The notes below the pieces were generated by a model. The model was not told the DNA's origin. It saw only the letters and a program-made list of their open reading frames with translations, and did no database searches. The position numbers and the translations under genes were made by a program. From the NCBI GenBank assembly GCA_014874485.1, contig JADBJK010000025.1:2585-66584 (forward strand): 64,000 nt of DNA. Direction: 5' to 3'. Below are positions 60,171-64,000 of the stretch, in pieces; the first letter of the stretch is position 1, and every line of letters begins with the position of its first letter. Source of the stretch: Chloroflexota bacterium. Lineage in GTDB: Bacteria; Chloroflexota; Anaerolineae; DTLA01.

Positions 60171-60250
60171 TTGCCAAAACGGCCCCGCCGTGCTATAGTA
60201 GGGCATCGCGCCGGAAGCGCGGCGAACATCAGGCCGCGCTTTTGCCTTTT
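60171..60250 (+). promoter_or_regulatory. rpsF promoter and leader hairpin
   Basis: TTGCCA (60171-60176), 17-base spacer, TATAGT (60194-60199) after TG. About 10 bases beyond the predicted start (60206) is AAGCGCGGC (60215-60223), a 9-base loop and GCCGCGCTT (60233-60241), a perfect 9-bp stem followed by TTTGCCTTTT. It has the form of an intrinsic terminator yet precedes rpsF-ssb-rpsR, whose product S6:S18 is known to control its own leader in other bacteria. Confidence 0.6.
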
Positions 60251-60300
60251 CGCTCCAGGCACATGGACCTGGGGCAATCCCATGGAAAGGAGGACATGCC

Positions 60301-60591
60301 GTGAAGCGCGAATACGAGTTGACCTTCGTAATCCGCCCCGACAAGGACGACGAAGGCTTTGCCGCGGTAACCGACAAGGTTGCCGGCTACGTCAAAGCCG
60401 CCGGGGGCGAGGTTACCAGCACGAATCTCTGGGGCAGGCGACGCCTCGCGTACCCCATCCGCAGATTCGCCGAAGGCTACTACGTCTTCATGCTCATCCA
60501 GATGGACGCCAACGGCCTCGCCGAACTGGACCGGAGCCTTCGCCTCAACGAAGACGTCATCCGCCATCTGGTCGTCCGCAAAGACGAATGA
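60301..60591 (+). CDS. rpsF: 30S ribosomal protein S6
   Basis: A 96-residue small-subunit protein that pairs with S18. Landmarks are KREYELTFVIRPD at the N-terminus, WGRRRLAYPIRRFAEGYYVFM in the centre and LNEDVIRHLVVR at the end. The start is GTG at 60301 with AAAGGAGG 9 bases upstream. First gene of rpsF-ssb-rpsR. Confidence 0.97.
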   Translation: MKREYELTFVIRPDKDDEGFAAVTDKVAGYVKAAGGEVTSTNLWGRRRLAYPIRRFAEGYYVFMLIQMDANGLAELDRSLRLNEDVIRHLVVRKDE

Positions 60592-60643
60592 GACCGTAGA
60601 GCCACATCAGCCTGGGGTTCCGTGAACAGCAAGGGGTGAGCGT

Positions 60644-61036
60644 ATGACTCGCGGGTTGAACAAAGTGCTTCTGATCGGGAATCTGGGGCGCGATCCGGAT
60701 TTGCGGTACACGCCATCGGGCAAGCCCATCGCCACGTTCACGCTGGCGTGCACCCGCAACTGGATCACATCCAATGGCGAACGGCGCGACGCCACGGAGT
60801 GGTTCAACATCGTCGCTTGGGGCCCCCTCGCCGAAATCTGCAAGCAGCACCTGGTCAAGGGCAGCCGTATCTACATAGACGGCCACCTGCGAACCCGAAC
60901 ATGGGAAGACCAGGCCGGGCAAAAGCAGACGACGGTGGAGGTCGTCGCCAAGGAGATGATCATGTTGGACAACCGTCCCGGCCCCGTGGAGCGACTGGAA
61001 TCCCAACCCGAAGACCTCTACGACGACGCCGAGTAG
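60644..61036 (+). CDS. ssb: Single-stranded DNA-binding protein
   Basis: A 130-residue protein that coats single-stranded DNA in replication and repair. The OB fold is clear: LNKVLLIGNLGRDPDLRYTPSGKPIATFTLA, given here only as GNLGRDPDLRYTPSG, and ATEWFNIVAWG. The C-terminal tail is short and ends EDLYDDAE, without the D-D-x-P-F tip through which partner proteins usually bind. Between rpsF and rpsR as in many bacteria. AAGGGG precedes the ATG. Confidence 0.95.
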   Translation: MTRGLNKVLLIGNLGRDPDLRYTPSGKPIATFTLACTRNWITSNGERRDATEWFNIVAWGPLAEICKQHLVKGSRIYIDGHLRTRTWEDQAGQKQTTVEVVAKEMIMLDNRPGPVERLESQPEDLYDDAE

Positions 61037-61113
61037 CAGGCGTCGGCATCCCAGGCGAATCATCGTTAGATTTGATTTCGCACGATCCCTGAACGTTTGG
61101 GAGTGAGAGAGAA

Positions 61114-61395
61114 ATGGAGAACAACGTGACAGAAGAGAGACAACCGCGGCGCCGATACAGCGCCCGCAAACCCATGCGCAAACGAGGGCCCTCGTGCCCG
61201 TTCTGCGCCGATTCGTCCAAGCGCATCACGTACAAGGACGTGGAGTCGCTGCGCGCGTTCCTGACGGAGCGCGGGAAGATCAAGCCACGCCGCCGCGCCG
61301 GCACCTGCGCGAAGCATCAGCGGGTTGTGGCGCGGGAAATCAAGCGCGCGCGCCATCTTGCGCTCATCCCGTTCAGCCCTGAGCATCTCCGATAG
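61114..61395 (+). CDS. rpsR: 30S ribosomal protein S18
   Basis: A 93-residue basic protein of the small subunit that binds S6. It has [19 protein letters not shown] (the Cys pair found in many S18 proteins), [33 protein letters not shown], shown here in part, and the usual ending PF. GGGAG precedes the ATG. Last ribosomal gene of the rpsF operon; an RNA structure begins immediately after its stop. Confidence 0.96.
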   Translation: MENNVTEERQPRRRYSARKPMRKRGPSCPFCADSSKRITYKDVESLRAFLTERGKIKPRRRAGTCAKHQRVVAREIKRARHLALIPFSPEHLR

Positions 61396-61461
61396 CGCCA
61401 CACGACGCGAAGCGCCTGCGAGCCTGCGCGGGATGCCCCCGCAGTGTGGCGGGCGCTTCGC
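61396..61461 (+). other. Candidate structured RNA with two mutually exclusive stems
   Basis: Directly after the rpsR stop, CGCCACAC (61396-61403) can pair with GTGTGGCG (61444-61451), or GCGAAGCGCC (61407-61416) with GGCGCTTCGC (61452-61461). The two pairings cross, and a third small hairpin (61425-61443, TGCG-x-GGG with CCC-x-CGCA) fits inside either. The region ends 33 bases before the parvulin gene start, so it may act as a regulatory leader or as an RNA-processing site. Confidence 0.5.
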
Positions 61462-61494
61462 ACATCCGTGAACATCCTCGTTGGGAGACCATTC

Positions 61495-62694
61495 ATGGCA
61501 AAGAAAATGGCAAAACAGGCCAAGCAGGCTGAACCGAAACAACTGACCAGGAAGCAGATCGCCAAGAGCGAGAAGGTGCGGCGTCGGGAGCGCAACACCA
61601 TCATCGGCATCACGCTCGTGGCCGTCCTCGTCGTTGGCGTGCTCATCTACGGCGCGATCCACGAGTACCTCGTCAAGCCCAACTCGCCCATTGCCACCGT
61701 GGACGGCGTGCCCATCTCCACGCGGCTGTACCAGAAGTACTGGCGCTATGTCCACGCCAACACCAGCGCGTCGCTCCAGGAATACCAGGCGGAACTTGAC
61801 AAACTCAACGCCAAGACCGACAAAGACGACACCGACACCATCTTCATCCAGTACTACGAGCAGATGGTGCAACAACTCAAGAGCCAACTCATGAACCTGG
61901 ACATGGCCGTGCTGGACAACCTGATTGACGACGAGTTGGTGCGCCAGGAGGCCCGCAAGGAGGGCATCACCGTTACGCCCGAAGAGGTGCAGGCCGAGAT
62001 TGAGCAGGCGTTCGGGTTTGAGCGCAACCCGCCCACACCCACGCCGACGGCAGTGGTTACCGAAACGGCAACCGTAACGGAGACCGCCACGCCCGCGCCG
62101 ACGCCGACCGTCATGACCGAGGCCCAGTTCCAGAGCGCCTATGCCCGCCAGCGCGACTATATGCAGCAGCAGTTCGGCTTCACCGAGCAGGAGTTCCGCG
62201 CCCTGTTTGAGGCCCAACTCCTGCGCCAGAAACTCCAGGCCGTGCTGGCCGAGCGGGTTCCCACCACCGAGGAGCAGGTGCACGCCCGCCATATCCTTGT
62301 GGATACCGAGGACGAGGCCAAGAAGGTGGTGGAGCGCCTGAAGGCGGGCGAGGATTTCGCAGCCCTCGCCAAGGAACTGTCCAAGGACGATGCCAGCAAG
62401 GAGCAGGGCGGCGACCTGGGCTGGTTTGGCAGGGGCGTCATGGTAACCGAGTTTGAGCAGGCGGCCTTCTCGCTGCAGCCGGGCACCATCAGCGACCCCG
62501 TCAAGACATCCTACGGCTACCACATTATTGAGGTCCTGGAGAAGGACCCGAACCATCCGGTTGACGAGGCGACCCTGGACCAGCGCAAGTCCTCTGCGCT
62601 CCAGGACTGGCTGAACACGCAGCGGTACTCGGAGCGCGTGAAGCGGTACTGGTCTTCGGACAAGAAGCCGCGCGTCGCAGAGACCACGTCGTAG
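61495..62694 (+). CDS. Parvulin-type peptidyl-prolyl isomerase chaperone (SurA/PrsA-like)
   Basis: A 399-residue extracytoplasmic folding factor. A basic N-terminus and one membrane helix (about 37-58) are followed by a SurA-like chaperone region, split by a Thr/Pro/Glu linker (about 180-205), and a parvulin domain from about 262 with [25 protein letters not shown] and [12 protein letters not shown]. It probably assists folding of exported proteins such as the many surface proteins here. GGGAGA precedes the ATG at 61495. Same strand as rpsR, 99 bases downstream. Confidence 0.92.
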   Translation: MAKKMAKQAKQAEPKQLTRKQIAKSEKVRRRERNTIIGITLVAVLVVGVLIYGAIHEYLVKPNSPIATVDGVPISTRLYQKYWRYVHANTSASLQEYQAELDKLNAKTDKDDTDTIFIQYYEQMVQQLKSQLMNLDMAVLDNLIDDELVRQEARKEGITVTPEEVQAEIEQAFGFERNPPTPTPTAVVTETATVTETATPAPTPTVMTEAQFQSAYARQRDYMQQQFGFTEQEFRALFEAQLLRQKLQAVLAERVPTTEEQVHARHILVDTEDEAKKVVERLKAGEDFAALAKELSKDDASKEQGGDLGWFGRGVMVTEFEQAAFSLQPGTISDPVKTSYGYHIIEVLEKDPNHPVDEATLDQRKSSALQDWLNTQRYSERVKRYWSSDKKPRVAETTS

Positions 62695-62722
62695 GCACTG
62701 CGGGCGAAGCGGAGCAGCCCTT

Positions 62723-63150
62723 CACATGCGACGCACCTCCGAGGTGCGTCGCATGTGCCTTGTACTGTCATTGCGGGCGAAGTGAAGCGCCTCGGAGGGC
62801 GAGATTCTTCGCGGCTTCGCCGCTCAGAATGACAGGGTGGGGATTGCTTCGGGGCTTCGCCCCTCGCAATGACACCCCCATCTGTCATTGCGGGCGAAGT
62901 GAAGCGCCTCGGAGGGCGAGATTCTTCGCGGCTTCGCCGCTCAGAATGACAGGGTGGGGATTGCTTCGGGGCTTCGCCCCTCGCAATGACACCCCCATCT
63001 GTCATTGCGGGCGAAGTGAAGCGCCTCGGAGGGCGAGATTCTTCGCGGCTTCGCCGCTCAGAATGACAGGGTGGGGATTGCTTCGGGGCTTCGCCCCTCG
63101 CAATGACACCCCGTCTGTCATTGCGGGCGAAGTGAAGCGCCTCGGATGCC
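62723..63150. repeat. Repeat cluster G: palindrome plus tandem 117-base units
   Basis: A perfect palindrome at 62723-62757 (arms CACATGCGACGCACCTC) is followed by units starting TGTCATTGCGGGCGAA at 62766, 62883, 63000 and 63116: three units of 117, 117 and 116 bases and a truncated fourth. Each unit has inverted TGTCATTGCG/CGCAATGACA ends and inner hairpins GCGGCTTCGCCGC and GGGGCTTCGCCCC. The 529-base gap 62695-63223 has no gene. Confidence 0.9.
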
Positions 63151-63178
63151 AGGGATGCGACGGCAGCGGGAGAAATGC

Positions 63179-63207
63179 AAAGCGGGGAGCCATCGGCCCC
63201 CCGCTTC
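63179..63207 (-). terminator. Terminator of the RelA/SpoT gene
   Basis: Minus strand AAGCGGGG...CCCCGCTT, a stem with an inner GCC/GGC pair, followed by TGCATTTCT. It lies 17 bases after the stop of the RelA/SpoT-type gene. Confidence 0.65.
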
Positions 63208-63223
63208 TTGTTGCCTGGCGGCG

Positions 63224-64000
63224 TCAGTGCGTCTGCCGGCGCACTTCCAGGACGTTGGGCAGGCGGTAGATGCGCGTGAGGATGCGGCTCAACTGGTCAA
63301 TGTCCTCTATCTCCAGCGTGGCCGTGAAGATGGCCGTATTGTCGCGCTTGTCGGTGCGCGCGTTGACGGCGCTCATGCTGGCCTTCTCGTCGGCCACGAC
63401 GGCGGCGATGTCGCGCAGCAGGCCGCCCCGGTCGTAGGCGCTCACCTCAATCTTGACCGGATAGGTCTGGCGTTTGGCCACGCCCCAGTCCACCTGGATC
63501 AGGCGCTCGCGGTCGGTGCGCGCCAGGAGGTTGGGGCAGTCGCGGCGGTGGATGGTAACGCCGCGCCCGCGCGTGATGTAGCCCACGATGTCATCGCCTG
63601 GGAGCGGGTTGCAGCACTTGGCGAGGGTGGTCAGCAGGTTGCCGACGCCGGTAACGGTAACCTCGGACGTGGAGACCGTCGGCGGGCGCTGGGGTGTCGT
63701 GGGCGGTAGGGGGAGTTCGGCAGCCACCTCTCGCTCAATCTCCAGCGCCTTGGTCGTCAGGTTCTGGATGCTCACGTCGCCATAGCCCACGGCGGCGAAC
63801 AAGTCGTCCACCTTGTCATACTGGAGCGCGCGCCCCAGTTGCTCCAGGTTCACGTCTTCCAGGCCCAGGCGCTTCAACTCGCGCTCCACGATGGCGCGGC
63901 CCTGGGCGATGTTCTCCGCGCGGTCCTGCTTCTTGAACCACTGGCGAATCTTCTGCTGGGCACGCGAGGTCTTGACATAACCCAGGTGCGGGTTGAGCCA
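63224..64000 (-). CDS. RelA/SpoT-type (p)ppGpp synthetase/hydrolase, C-terminal part
   Basis: Only the last 259 residues are in the window; the gene continues past 64000. Visible parts are a helical region (from WLNPHLGYVKTSRAQQ), the conserved Cys/zinc-finger region LAKCCNPLPGDDIVGYITRGRGVTIHRRDC (cited in part: AKCCNPLPGD and GVTIHRRDC), and a C-terminal ACT domain with YDRGGLLRDIAAVV and the ending RLPNVLEVRRQTH. These are the regulatory domains of long RSH proteins that control the stringent response; the catalytic half is outside, so synthetase or hydrolase activity cannot be checked. A terminator follows. Confidence 0.95.
   Translation of the reverse strand, partial: WLNPHLGYVKTSRAQQKIRQWFKKQDRAENIAQGRAIVERELKRLGLEDVNLEQLGRALQYDKVDDLFAAVGYGDVSIQNLTTKALEIEREVAAELPLPPTTPQRPPTVSTSEVTVTGVGNLLTTLAKCCNPLPGDDIVGYITRGRGVTIHRRDCPNLLARTDRERLIQVDWGVAKRQTYPVKIEVSAYDRGGLLRDIAAVVADEKASMSAVNARTDKRDNTAIFTATLEIEDIDQLSRILTRIYRLPNVLEVRRQTH

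Noticed and set aside
61396-61461. Classical H-type pseudoknot after rpsR
   Set aside because: The two pairings cross, but no bases separate the two 3' strands, so both stems cannot easily form at once; alternative conformations are more likely.
62766-63150. CRISPR array
   Set aside because: Regularly spaced repeats, but the units are 117 bases and identical throughout, without short repeats and unique spacers; no cas genes are nearby.

Overview
The window is high-GC bacterial chromosome with no rRNA genes, plasmid genes, phage genes or insertion sequences. Several features point to a Chloroflexota lineage, most likely Anaerolineae-like: secreted proteins with long Thr-Pro-rich linkers, one of them ending in a YLPLI-type C-terminus, DUF5107 and PA14 surface proteins, a short EF-Ts, a class II fructose bisphosphatase, and many small GTCATTGCGAG-type repeats. 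This placement is an inference from gene style, not from a marker tree.

Layout, left to right. 0.3-8.3 kb: an S1-domain protein, a tRNA-Arg(CCT), and the translation/envelope block rpsB-tsf-pyrH-frr-uppS-cdsA followed by prfA-prmC, all on the minus strand. 8.4-20.9 kb: a respiratory and signalling island. Two histidine kinases on the plus strand face a minus-strand run of receiver, receiver, double-ACT protein, fdhA (a selenoprotein), fdhB, a cytochrome b subunit, fdhE, a heme O synthase-like gene, an Lrp/AsnC-receiver fusion and one more receiver. 21-28 kb: LysM/M23 peptidase, rho, glpX, a membrane protein and a secreted M30-like metallopeptidase. 28-40 kb: xerD-like recombinase, purine nucleoside phosphorylase, then surface proteins (PA14, deacetylase/DNRLRE, DUF5107, TPR-beta-propeller) and a TauE/SafE transporter with its DUF1634 partner. 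40-46 kb: a partner-switching operon (STAS, RsbW-type kinase, STAS, a five-GAF RsbU-type phosphatase) ending in a translin homologue. 46-48 kb: a compositionally foreign PD-(D/E)XK-like gene, a thioesterase and a cold-shock gene. 49-56 kb: housekeeping genes of uncertain role (HI0933 flavoprotein, aldo/keto reductase, radical SAM, exonuclease, HEAT protein, LOG protein, rsmD). 56-64 kb: mreD-PBP2, ychF, rpsF-ssb-rpsR-parvulin chaperone, and the C-terminal half of a RelA/SpoT enzyme running off the edge.

How the parts work together. The formate dehydrogenase is exported by the Tat route, reads a UGA as selenocysteine with an E. coli-like SECIS hairpin, and would feed electrons through four Fe-S clusters to a membrane cytochrome b. 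Four receivers sharing unusual motifs, one fused to an Lrp-type DNA-binding regulator, sit on the same strand, and two kinases without their own DNA-binding output lie next door. This looks like one regulated formate-respiration module and is the best candidate here for an undescribed system.

Two recurring signals lie outside the genes. Sigma70-type promoters (TTGACA/TATAAT-like, usually 16-18 bp spacing) are easy to see, and several, mainly of translation genes, are followed at or near +1 by a strong stem-loop and often a U-rich tract. Two repeat families are spread through the intergenic spaces, and both keep base-pairing while their sequence changes. Positions of promoters and start sites are by-eye predictions.
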